Shown here: positions 34,001-40,598 of the stretch, in pieces
Position numbering within the stretch: the stretch's first letter is position 1
Layout of the letters: each line of letters opens with the position of its first letter
NCBI GenBank assembly: GCA_015066875.1
Contig: SVNM01000010.1
Location: forward strand, 1-44,567
Source of the DNA: Ruminococcus sp.
GTDB lineage: Bacteria; Bacillota; Clostridia; Oscillospirales; Ruminococcaceae
DNA length: 44,567 bases
Direction of reading: 5' to 3'
Made by a program: the position numbers and the translations under genes
Notes under the pieces: model-generated
What the model was told of the DNA's origin: nothing
The model's database searches: none
What the model saw: only the letters and a program-made list of their open reading frames with translations

Positions 34001-36751
34001 CTTCCTACAATCGTAAAAATCAACGGCGAAGATGTATCACTTTACTCTATCGATAATATCGATCCCACAAGCAAAAAGGGATATGTGAAGATAGTTAACA
34101 ACCCGATAACCAATGCAACTGTTATTAAGGATTGGGCTGTTGAGGATGAAAGTGATAAGATTCCCATTGTTGTAAAGATTTACGGAGAAAATTCTGAAAA
34201 CGAAGGCGTGATTACAGAAGTAGCAAAGCTTTCGCTTACAGAAGAAAATGATTACACTGCTGTAATTGAAGCTTTACCTCTTTATGTTGATGACAGCGAT
34301 CCTGAAACAAAGGGTAAAATGACATATTATGCTTCAGAAGAAATCAGCGGAAAATACAGGGCAAGTTATAATTCCAACGGCGTTGTGAAATCACTGAACG
34401 GCTCTGATATTACAGTTTATCCGCTGAATAAGGCGACTGACGGTACAGGTACACTTTCAATTAAGGTTATCAACCAGGTGGAAGGCTTTGTGCTTGATAT
34501 CAACAAGGTCGATGAGGACGGAACAACACCTCTTCAGGGAGCTGAATTTGTACTGTATGAGTATGATGAAGAGCTTGATCAGTGGGTTGTTGTCAAGGAT
34601 AACGCACAAACTTCTGATGAGCAGTCTGTATTCAGCGTAACAGGTAACGGTGGAAGTACATTCAAGAGTTCATCTGTTTTTGGTCCAAGTCTTAATCTTG
34701 TACAGACTCAGAAACAGGCAACAGGTATTGTTTTAACTCATAATTTTACAACTTCAGAAGCTTCCACAACACCTAAATACGACAAGAACAATTCCGAAAA
34801 CTTTATGAAGGCATTGAGCGAGGACGACAGTTGGTTCAGTTCAGCTGAGGGTATTCAGCTTGCCGATGATCTGGTTTCACTTCAGATTACTCCTTCGGAT
34901 TGTGAATGGGGTCTGAAGCTTGCCACAGATTATGGCTACGGCGGTTGGCAGAAGAGAACTGATGACTACTTGCCGTCAAGCTGGTGGTATCACGCAACTA
35001 TTGATAACAACATTACCACAGCACATATCCGTTATCTTGCAAGAGCTTACCGTGTTACTGGAAATGAACGGTATAAACAGAGTGTTATCATGGGTATTGA
35101 ATCTCTGCTTAATTATCAGTATGATAACGGAGGCTGGCCGTCTATATTTGCTCTTGACGGAGAATGCCCTCACACTACATATCAGTCACATATCACATAC
35201 AACGATAATGCAATGATACGTGTTATGGATATATTACTTGAAGTAAGCGACAAATCAGGCGATTTTGCAAATATCGTTGACAGTAATCTTGCAGAGCGTG
35301 CAAAATCCTCTGTGAGAAAGGGTATCGATTGTATTCTTGAAACTCAGATTGAGCTTGATGGCACGCTTACTGCATGGTGTCAGCAACATTATGAGGACAG
35401 TAACTATCCCGCTCCTGCACCGGCACGAGCCCATGAGCTTGTTTCGCTCAGTGCAAATGAAAGCGTCGGCATAATTGACTTCCTCAATAAAGCTCTGAAG
35501 GACGATTACTTATCGACAGACGGCACAGATTATACCAAGGCGGAAATTGAAGCTTCTGTAGAATCGGCTGTACAGTGGATAAATGATGTCTGCATAAAGG
35601 GCTATACTTACAATAAGAGTGCTCCTGAGGGAGAGTCTCCGCTTACTAACACAGGAAATGAAGGGGACTATCTCTGGGCAAGATATTATGCAATTGAGCC
35701 AATGCAGGGATTTGATTCAAACGGTAACAGCGTTACAATTCAGCCTAATCAGCCATTCTTTGTTGAACGAAGCCAGACACAGTATAATGATTACTACAGC
35801 TATAAAGACGGTAATTATTATATCACTGTATTTTCAGAGCTTTCAGGTCTGCCTGATCTTTCAACAGACAATCAGCAGAAGAGCTATTCATGGTATGGTA
35901 CATGGGGAAGAGATTACGTTCTTGCAACCTATAAACCTATAGCAAGCGACACGGTTCATGTGTTTAAGGATAGCGGTGCTTCAAGCGGATTCTTTGAGTT
36001 TGCTGAAACAGGTATAGCAACCGCTGACACACTTATTTATGGTGAACTTGAATTAAATAAGGCTCTGAAGGTCGGAAGTTCACAGCAAATTACATTTACT
36101 GTAACAGGTGACAGTACGCTGAGATTGATTGCCCGTATGAGAAAAACTGATACTACAGGTACGCTTATACTTACCTCTGATGAGGGAACAGTTACATCAG
36201 CTGTTGCTTCAAGTACAAGTACTGCTGAGGAAAGTCTGATTGAATTTGCTCTTACTGAGGGACAATATACTCTTACAAGGAGCGGAAGCGAAGTGTTACT
36301 CTACTATATGGAGGTAGACTTTGAGGAAAATACAATTCCGCCCGGACTCAGCCTTGAAGTGCCTGAGGGAGCAAAAATCTTTACATCAGATGAAAACGGA
36401 AAGATACTTATCGGCGGACTTAATGCAGGCAAGTATTGTCTTGTGGAAGTAAAGCCACCTATCGGTTATGCTCCGTATAAGGAGTTTATCGAGTTTACAG
36501 TAAGCAGTGATGAGAATGATTCAATACGCACTGATGTAATTGATTACAAAAAGAGCAGTTATGTAAAGCTTGAATGGTCTGATACAAACGAGCTTACATT
36601 GACAGCAACAATCATGAATAAGCCTTACAATATTACAATTCCTGCAACAGGCGGAGGAGGAATAATTGTACTGCTTCTTATCGGCGTTGGAGTTCTGATA
36701 ACAGCTGTTATCCTCTATATCCGCAAGCGTCCGCAAAGCCTTGAAAGGTAA
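28073..36751 (+). CDS. Giant wall-anchored pilus protein with CBM-like, fibro-slime, Cna-B and PL10 pectate lyase domains
   Basis: About 2,892 residues. A membrane-spanning signal segment (about 33-55) is followed by a beta-rich N-terminal region, three related carbohydrate-binding-like modules (about 363-506, 522-666, 678-832; each ends in a DDF or DNF motif), a fibro-slime/PA14-like domain with FKFSGDDDVWVYVDG near 1303, further beta domains, and Cna-B-type domains. The last Cna-B has Lys2145, Glu2792 and Asn2849 in the positions of an isopeptide triad. Between its strands lies a PL10 pectate lyase (about 2243-2622) with candidate catalytic Asp2311, Asp2378 and Arg2452, plus a beta module (about 2625-2755). 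The end is IPATG, a helix and a basic tail for a sortase. I chose GTG 28073 (AAGGTG site); ATG 28052 adds seven residues. A pilus tip or large adhesin that binds and cuts pectin is the best reading. Confidence 0.9.
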   Translation: MKNIIKNSSFKLPKGVETTAEAKKNQKFLKKAGLSMATVFGICAMYYCLIPALTQNATSDSQYVFFDNGLSKYEGKNGVVVSADVYESAQDTEPSKVEMRLLSDVIASNDALWSSVKAQLGSAVSADNTIKNVNPANVYVSVSPIAVGNYIQFSGWDSGTVYDTVTNYRINSASREWGYDYVDFQWVSPLTEFTMAEGNCYYAPPQLMINRYGATASLESGGEKMPVQLIWEHGDSKGDSSSKPEVDGSWVNPGTAEGRTFYDAVLEMNGEFGSVTDVNDLGRYSQSINNSLEGSVKLNGDGDIGLGTANKVYHTNATFFDYFSDWELAGNPLIDHKTSYTYNNADGTTNKPIWNLTANYNTTGTFATDFNVDSLESIGFRNIGSADAVIREMDDYGGDKHILQLNRNSVAEYPLPSDATNKYFNASIWGKAGTAAEQTVTVELYYQKDGTEHIVELYKTSSTWSDNFAKMDLGSFYLPEGATNGAIRFYATNTYRLDDFELHYEGNGSTIEYVTEQVTETANFPAGDLCGFTKYSGSSTATVGVRTDNGNGYSDDSTYYMQIYGGAVAEYQLPYATGNNISISSMVATGSNNGNGTMVATIYYKDSNGVEQSMTLAQSESLPSWSGWTEMNGETVSLPDGATDISIRLSCGNRTFRVDDFTVGYEKYVTEEKTIASADFATGDPSDYGFTTVEVAGDSGKGNLSITGGKLYSFFHKPAVYTLPQEMLKPGTYKFSMQITDTKYELRNGAVWLSTDGGVTGTSLTSISIGKDEAGDPTGTMHTLEGEFYVPVNATEVKLYFQTFDAWWQSWEESMNTDSAYYDNFTLSYDAPKTVVSDSAGPVTSSVTASYTRNDKIAKDYADYVGVALKGVSTSSETAVKNFDGMELFLNISDSSKLQGANTYSNKENYLIEGKAFSYGKVQLKAIHYKSGTNEIMYEEILAEYEPGTINISETFAPIIGSDSTSIILESEDNSIVLVDNINIGLQLINTEGSFAEGTNTIAYSYQGNLFNDAISRYYTDILGTEDTIIPLYFGSNSWMTGNGRYFDADRHGRPLFTEAQIASALNGDADAVYTITQSTVTGTPVDILDDAGKISGVGAYIMPYSRQYWNTLYGFTEQRDNYPHGFSNSRAVEGLVSYDPSMDIVMLDGTKVETPYFNDEFIEGANNANAVYGDVYRDVDFAFAYNEETGYYEFDSTRAWYATRLTQNQSGGYYMDYYNYDHLVSRNGDDVIYADDPNFNYMGVKKGDTKYDDGNGSSQTIYQFYPFNSPITNDRFATENLMFGMKLDIPFNMLTKEEERNNSMFKFSGDDDVWVYVDGRPVLDIGGTHTAVGGFIDLKNGYGVVGSSFADYTGISESDDDGNITISEGNRGVDQGVTNTEKSAFALLASLDEICISPDVVKNLAPGASTGFVDENGGGGWSKRDSVAFFDDKFTPLDGEKIAFQYQIRRLSEGDELVIDVKFQNVNNVHENPDESICVTFDLTQFELEEATENVDLMEHELSIYYLERGLNSSNFKLAFNFIDPAQREVEKEWADGNSEHISNSDFVDVELWRTEPEEGEASFVFPNNDYALVRAIAHQNDTESVTSKFVKRNDQVTVQFNMNDSGVESATTLTLNSMILSLEAYRQLNASALGMTIYLNDVPVSLNTVDVDATDDDDGDGNVLDPGEFYNPAEDDANFTAVRDTLVTYDDAGEFNYTAIKLPEAENTVVKIVFRSKADDSAPDITKNTWGFATPNTWLVEAYGYDRTEDKFLSVSDQSVLSKVILDYISVAGEYPVTIQSSDMVIAIAETVRQARDSNKVTYNYYAHNYLAYAVASDMSLDMVYTYNSERTIDTWKGLWNGPFASKDYTQDLNDVKLTTHTTSVKSATSADNKVYLIRYQNAKPYDAIGNGITCSALMDCIRYSAPVQIGGMEVLNNKTGWKTLWNNIVESATLNGKTYNYRYFIREVGANSTYGALLSDYKTTYYDAEGNEILPTIVKINGEDVSLYSIDNIDPTSKKGYVKIVNNPITNATVIKDWAVEDESDKIPIVVKIYGENSENEGVITEVAKLSLTEENDYTAVIEALPLYVDDSDPETKGKMTYYASEEISGKYRASYNSNGVVKSLNGSDITVYPLNKATDGTGTLSIKVINQVEGFVLDINKVDEDGTTPLQGAEFVLYEYDEELDQWVVVKDNAQTSDEQSVFSVTGNGGSTFKSSSVFGPSLNLVQTQKQATGIVLTHNFTTSEASTTPKYDKNNSENFMKALSEDDSWFSSAEGIQLADDLVSLQITPSDCEWGLKLATDYGYGGWQKRTDDYLPSSWWYHATIDNNITTAHIRYLARAYRVTGNERYKQSVIMGIESLLNYQYDNGGWPSIFALDGECPHTTYQSHITYNDNAMIRVMDILLEVSDKSGDFANIVDSNLAERAKSSVRKGIDCILETQIELDGTLTAWCQQHYEDSNYPAPAPARAHELVSLSANESVGIIDFLNKALKDDYLSTDGTDYTKAEIEASVESAVQWINDVCIKGYTYNKSAPEGESPLTNTGNEGDYLWARYYAIEPMQGFDSNGNSVTIQPNQPFFVERSQTQYNDYYSYKDGNYYITVFSELSGLPDLSTDNQQKSYSWYGTWGRDYVLATYKPIASDTVHVFKDSGASSGFFEFAETGIATADTLIYGELELNKALKVGSSQQITFTVTGDSTLRLIARMRKTDTTGTLILTSDEGTVTSAVASSTSTAEESLIEFALTEGQYTLTRSGSEVLLYYMEVDFEENTIPPGLSLEVPEGAKIFTSDENGKILIGGLNAGKYCLVEVKPPIGYAPYKEFIEFTVSSDENDSIRTDVIDYKKSSYVKLEWSDTNELTLTATIMNKPYNITIPATGGGGIIVLLLIGVGVLITAVILYIRKRPQSLER

Positions 36752-36764
36752 GCGGGAAATAAAA

Positions 36765-36811
36765 TCAGATATGTATCTCCCTGATTCTGACAGGGTCAGG
36801 GAGGTATCTGA
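36765..36811 (+). other. Intercistronic hairpin after the giant gene
   Basis: TCAGATA plus CTCCCTGA (36765-36784, 5-base bulge) pairs with TCAGGGAG plus TATCTGA (36796-36811). No T tract follows, so an mRNA processing or stability element is more likely than a terminator. Confidence 0.7.
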
Positions 36812-36876
36812 AATATAATCATTAATCAAATTATGTTGAAGGACAGAAATAATATTTGTCTGGAGGAAGAATCGGA

Positions 36877-37470
36877 TTGCTAAGAATAAAATCTACCCGT
36901 AGACCTACAGTAGCGGAAATACAAGATGAGCTTGCACAGCTCAGATATAAAAACAAAAGAGTAATCGCTATACGTAATGTATTGATTCTGTTGCTGATAG
37001 CATCGGCAATGCTTATTATCGTTACAAATCTGTGGTTTCCTGTTCTTCGAGTTTCAGGTTCAAGTATGCAACCTGTTCTGAAAAATGAAGATGTTATTCT
37101 GTGTATCAATCAGCAGAAAGACAATAACCGCGGTGATATTATTGTATTCTATCACAATGATAAGGTGCTTATCAGACGAATTATCGGTATTCCCGGTGAT
37201 GTGATCAAGATAGATGAAGCAGGTGTGGTACATATAAACGGGCAAGCCCAGCTTGAAGCTTATGCCACTGTACTTGCACTTGAACCATGCGATATAGAGT
37301 TTCCCGTGACAGTTCCTGAAGGAAAATACTTTGTTCTTGGTGATCAGCGCTCTACATCAATGGATAGTCGTTCAGAAACGGTAGGAATGATTGATAATAG
37401 CCAGCTTATCGGAAAAGCGCTGTTCCGTGTGTGGCCTCTGGACACACTGAAAAACCTTCAGACAGAGTAA
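36877..37470 (+). CDS. Signal peptidase I paralogue with Arg in place of the catalytic Lys
   Basis: A 197-residue paralogue of the peptidase at 27433-28029, alignable end to end. The nucleophile Ser63 is present (GSSMQP), but the general-base lysine is Arg100: VLIRRIIGIPGD here against VLLKRVVGISGD. Later boxes (YFVLGDQRSTSMDSR) are kept. It may be inactive as a peptidase. A precedent is SipA of streptococcal pilus loci, a signal-peptidase-like protein lacking catalytic residues yet needed for pilus assembly. The start is TTG 36877 with GGAGGA 9 bases upstream; a TTG at 36856 overlaps that site. It directly precedes the pilin gene. Confidence 0.88.
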   Translation: MLRIKSTRRPTVAEIQDELAQLRYKNKRVIAIRNVLILLLIASAMLIIVTNLWFPVLRVSGSSMQPVLKNEDVILCINQQKDNNRGDIIVFYHNDKVLIRRIIGIPGDVIKIDEAGVVHINGQAQLEAYATVLALEPCDIEFPVTVPEGKYFVLGDQRSTSMDSRSETVGMIDNSQLIGKALFRVWPLDTLKNLQTE

Positions 37471-37504
37471 TCCTTCAATCACAAAAAATTAATTCAGTAT
37501 AAGA

Positions 37505-37546
37505 TTAGGGTTGAACCTAAATTTATAAAACGGGCAGAAAACTGCC
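37505..37546 (+). other. Two small hairpins in the pilin leader
   Basis: TTAGG/CCTAA (37505-37520) and GGCAG/CTGCC (37533-37546) lie just before the pilin ribosome site. They could protect or mark the pilin mRNA end. Weak evidence. Confidence 0.4.
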
Positions 37547-37573
37547 GAAAACTATAAAAAAGGAGAGTTTCAT

Positions 37574-39514
37574 ATGAAAAAAGAAATTTTAAGAAAACTT
37601 ACCGCCGGCATTGCATCAATCTGTATGTGTGCAATGACAGTAGCACCTTTAATGAGTTCTGCAGCAGACATTACAATTAACAGCACTACAAATGTATCAG
37701 TAGCAGGTAAGACTTTTAAAGCGTATCAGCTTTTTGCAGTTTCCGAAGCTACATCAGGATACTTTGTAAACTGTACAGACGCTACTGTTAAAGCATACTT
37801 TGCCGATAAAATCGGTTGTGAAGTAACTGATTCAGAGCTTGACACAAAGATAGGTAATTATCTCAGCGACATTAACACAAATGGCACAGAAGAAGACAAG
37901 ATGGAGCTTGCTCGTGAACTTCTCGTTGTTGCAAAAAAAGCAGGTCTGACTCCTGTAGAAGTAACTGCCGATGCATCAGCTACTTCTGTTACTTTAAGCA
38001 ATCTTACTGCAGGTTATTATGTAATCGAGGACGCTTCATACAATGCTGGTGACGCTATTTCTTCTGTAATGCTTCGTAACGTTACAGAGAATCTTGAAAT
38101 CAATCTCAAGGCTGATCAGCCCACAATCACAAAGAAGATTGTTGAGGGTGAGGCTCGTGTAGACGCTAATACAGCATCAGTCGGTGATACTGTAGATTAT
38201 GAGATTAAGACTGCTGTTCCGAATACAGAGTACTACAGCAGTTATAAGTTCAAGATTACTGATACAATTGTAACAGGTCTTGATCTTTGTGAGGCATCAG
38301 ATATTACAATCACTGTAATGGGCGATAACATAGCTACTGCTGAGACAGAAGCAAGTTACGTTCTTGCACTTGGCACAGATTACAAAGTAACATATCTTGA
38401 TGGTGATAGTGATGACCATAATGAGCAGATGATTATCACTTTCGTTGATATGGCTTCTCTTGGAAAGAATAATGCAGGTGATGAAATCATTGTTTCATAC
38501 TCTGCTGTATTAAATGAAAATGCAGTTGTTGGTACATCAGGTAACGTTAACGACGTTGTTCTTGAGTATTCAAACAATCCTAACTGCTCTGCTGACGATA
38601 TGGACGGCGACGGTGTTCCTGATGATGAGGATAACGACGATGATAACGACGGTACACCTGATAATGAGGATACTGACAAGGATAACGACGATATTCCTGA
38701 TGATGAGGATACTGACAAGGACAACGACGGTATTCCTGATGATGAGGACGACGATGATGACAACGACGGTGTGCCCGATGGCAACGATGCAGACGACAAC
38801 ACACCTTCTTCATCTACACAGACTGAACACGATAAGGTTCTTACATATGTAACAGAAATCAAGATCGCTAAGGTAGACGCAGACGGTAAGGCTCTCGGCG
38901 GTGCTAAATTCAGCATTACAGGTGAAGGCGTAAGATACATTGTTAAGACATCAACAACTACAACTTCTGAGACATTCGATGACGCTAACAGCAACAGCAC
39001 TTATGATGAAGGCGAAGAATTTACAGACACTAATGGAAATAACGTATGGGACGCTGAAATCAGTGAAACAGTTGTAACTGTTTCTACAGAAGGCAGTGAC
39101 GCAGAAGGCGTAGAAGCTACAGTTTCTGATGACGGTTTCCTCGTATTCAGAGGTCTTGGCGCAGGAACTTATACAATCAAGGAAGAAACTGCTCCTGATA
39201 ATTATAACAAGTACACAGGAGATATCGAAGTAACAATCGGCTGTACAATGGCTGACGGAACAACAGCTCTTGGCGATGCAGTAATTGCTGACGGCGCTGA
39301 GCTTTGCCAGTGGACATACTCTTCTGAAACAGGCGGAGATGTAACTGCTTCAGGCGATGGAGATATCTACACAATCAAGGTTGTTAACCGCAAGGGCGTA
39401 ACATTCCCCGTAACCGGTGGTATGGGTACAACAATCTTTACATTAGTTGGTCTTTCAATGATAATTGGCGCAACTGGACTGTATATTGTTAAGAAGAGAG
39501 CAGTAGAAAGATAA
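37574..39514 (+). CDS. Major pilin with acidic calcium-type repeats (SpaA/RrgB-like)
   Basis: A 646-residue isopeptide-type fimbrial subunit. Signal peptide 1 to about 31 (cut near SSA-AD). An N-terminal pilin domain (about 32-180) ends at NLKADQPTITKK, where Lys179 is the candidate linking lysine. A second fimbrial domain runs to about 335. Residues about 341-410 form repeats of the type DxDxDGxPDDED, like thrombospondin type 3 calcium sites. The Cna-B domain (about 428-615) has Lys near 434 and Glu in TIKEETAP near 535; it holds another Asp/Asn-rich calcium-like loop (DDANSNSTYDEGE, about 468-494). The end FPVTG, a helix and KKRAVER is a sortase signal. The ribosome site AAGGAGA is strong. 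As the gene directly before the sortase it is the likely fibre backbone. Confidence 0.92.
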   Translation: MKKEILRKLTAGIASICMCAMTVAPLMSSAADITINSTTNVSVAGKTFKAYQLFAVSEATSGYFVNCTDATVKAYFADKIGCEVTDSELDTKIGNYLSDINTNGTEEDKMELARELLVVAKKAGLTPVEVTADASATSVTLSNLTAGYYVIEDASYNAGDAISSVMLRNVTENLEINLKADQPTITKKIVEGEARVDANTASVGDTVDYEIKTAVPNTEYYSSYKFKITDTIVTGLDLCEASDITITVMGDNIATAETEASYVLALGTDYKVTYLDGDSDDHNEQMIITFVDMASLGKNNAGDEIIVSYSAVLNENAVVGTSGNVNDVVLEYSNNPNCSADDMDGDGVPDDEDNDDDNDGTPDNEDTDKDNDDIPDDEDTDKDNDGIPDDEDDDDDNDGVPDGNDADDNTPSSSTQTEHDKVLTYVTEIKIAKVDADGKALGGAKFSITGEGVRYIVKTSTTTTSETFDDANSNSTYDEGEEFTDTNGNNVWDAEISETVVTVSTEGSDAEGVEATVSDDGFLVFRGLGAGTYTIKEETAPDNYNKYTGDIEVTIGCTMADGTTALGDAVIADGAELCQWTYSSETGGDVTASGDGDIYTIKVVNRKGVTFPVTGGMGTTIFTLVGLSMIIGATGLYIVKKRAVER

Positions 39515-39550
39515 TTACTGCATCTCACCAGGCATAAACTGATATTTTAA

Positions 39551-39577
39551 AGGCTGTCGCATTTATTGCGACAGCCT
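39551..39577 (+). other. Strong hairpin between pilin and sortase genes
   Basis: AGGCTGTCGCA (39551-39561) pairs perfectly with TGCGACAGCCT (39567-39577) around a 5-base loop. It lacks a proper T run, so it probably limits read-through or protects the pilin message, giving much pilin and little sortase. Confidence 0.75.
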
Positions 39578-39610
39578 GTTCTTAAACTTGGACAAAAAGT
39601 AAGGTTTTCT

Positions 39611-40453
39611 ATGAAGAATTTTTTGATAAACACTTTAATAATACTTCTGTTCGTTGGCGGACTTGCGCTGATACTTTATCCTACAGTTAGTAATATCATA
39701 AATGAACGTAATATGAGTACTGTCATTAACCGATATGAAGACGAAGTCAATCAGCTGGATATAGATACACGTAAGGCTGTAATGGAACAAGCACATAAAT
39801 ACAACAAGGATTTTCCGGAACTTTACGCTCGTATGAGTGGAGCTGAAATTGCTGTAAGTCCCGAATATACTAACACACTTAATCTTTCGGGTACCGGAAT
39901 AATGGGCTCGCTTCAGATAAATAAAATACGTGTAAATCTTCCTGTTTATCACGGAACTTCCGATGAGGTTCTTCAGGTAGCTGTAGGACATCTGCCTGAA
40001 ACTTCGCTTCCTGTTGGCGGAAAGTCGACTCATGCGGTGCTTTCTGCGCATACAGGACTTCCTTCGGCAAAGCTGTTTACTGATCTTGATCAGCTTGAAA
40101 TAGGGGATTTGTTCTCGATTACTGTTCTTGACGAGGTGTTGATTTACACTGTGGACCAGATTCTTGTTGTTGAACCTGAGGATTCAAGAGAACTGAGAAT
40201 TTTTGAAGGCAAGGACTATGTAACTCTTGTTACATGTACGCCTTATGGTATAAATTCACATCGTCTGCTTGTAAGAGGAACAAGAACAATCCTCAACGAA
40301 AAGGAAATGGAAGATTACTTTATAGAGAACGACGCTGTTTTCCTTGAAAAAACACTGCTTATACCTGTGGTGGCAATACCGATTCTTCTTGGATTTTTTA
40401 TCTGGGATTTATCAAGACCTGTACCGAAAAGGTCAAAGAAAAGCAGTAAATAA
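39611..40453 (+). CDS. Class C pilus sortase
   Basis: A 280-residue transpeptidase with N-terminal (about 7-27) and C-terminal (about 245-265) membrane helices, the class C arrangement of pilin-polymerising sortases. The catalytic set is visible: His in LSAHTGLPSAKLF, Cys in VTLVTCTPYG and Arg in HRLLVRG. GIMGSLQI and LPVYHGTSDEVL are class C hallmarks. The usual DPF/DPW lid motif is not evident; SPEY lies near its place. Start ATG 39611 follows AAGG; a longer reading from 39566 crosses the hairpin. It should join the pilin through its FPVTG signal. Confidence 0.93.
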   Translation: MKNFLINTLIILLFVGGLALILYPTVSNIINERNMSTVINRYEDEVNQLDIDTRKAVMEQAHKYNKDFPELYARMSGAEIAVSPEYTNTLNLSGTGIMGSLQINKIRVNLPVYHGTSDEVLQVAVGHLPETSLPVGGKSTHAVLSAHTGLPSAKLFTDLDQLEIGDLFSITVLDEVLIYTVDQILVVEPEDSRELRIFEGKDYVTLVTCTPYGINSHRLLVRGTRTILNEKEMEDYFIENDAVFLEKTLLIPVVAIPILLGFFIWDLSRPVPKRSKKSSK

Positions 40454-40461
40454 GAATGAAT

Positions 40462-40520
40462 AAGAGTCAACTTTGTAACAGTCTGAATAAGCCATTACAG
40501 GTTGACTCTTTTGTTTTGGT
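40462..40520 (+). terminator. Terminator of the pilus operon
   Basis: AAGAGTCAAC (40462-40471) pairs with GTTGACTCTT (40501-40510), with a further TGTAA/TTACA inner stem, then TTGTTTT. Confidence 0.85.
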
Positions 40521-40534
40521 GTATTGCAACAGTC

Positions 40535-40562
40535 TTGAATTATTTATAATTTGTGATATAAT
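40535..40562 (+). promoter_or_regulatory. Promoter of the methyltransferase gene
   Basis: TTGAAT (40535-40540), 16 bases, TATAAT (40557-40562). Confidence 0.7.
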
Positions 40563-40598
40563 GATTATGATATAATTTTCAGAGCGTACAGGTGAATT

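Noticed and set aside
34920..35216. 98-codon frame within the pectate lyase region
   Set aside because: It lies out of frame inside a conserved coding domain, without ribosome site.
38380..39000. 206-codon Ser-rich frame antisense to the pilin gene
   Set aside because: It is a by-product of the Asp-rich repeat codons on the other strand; no ribosome site or recognisable motif.
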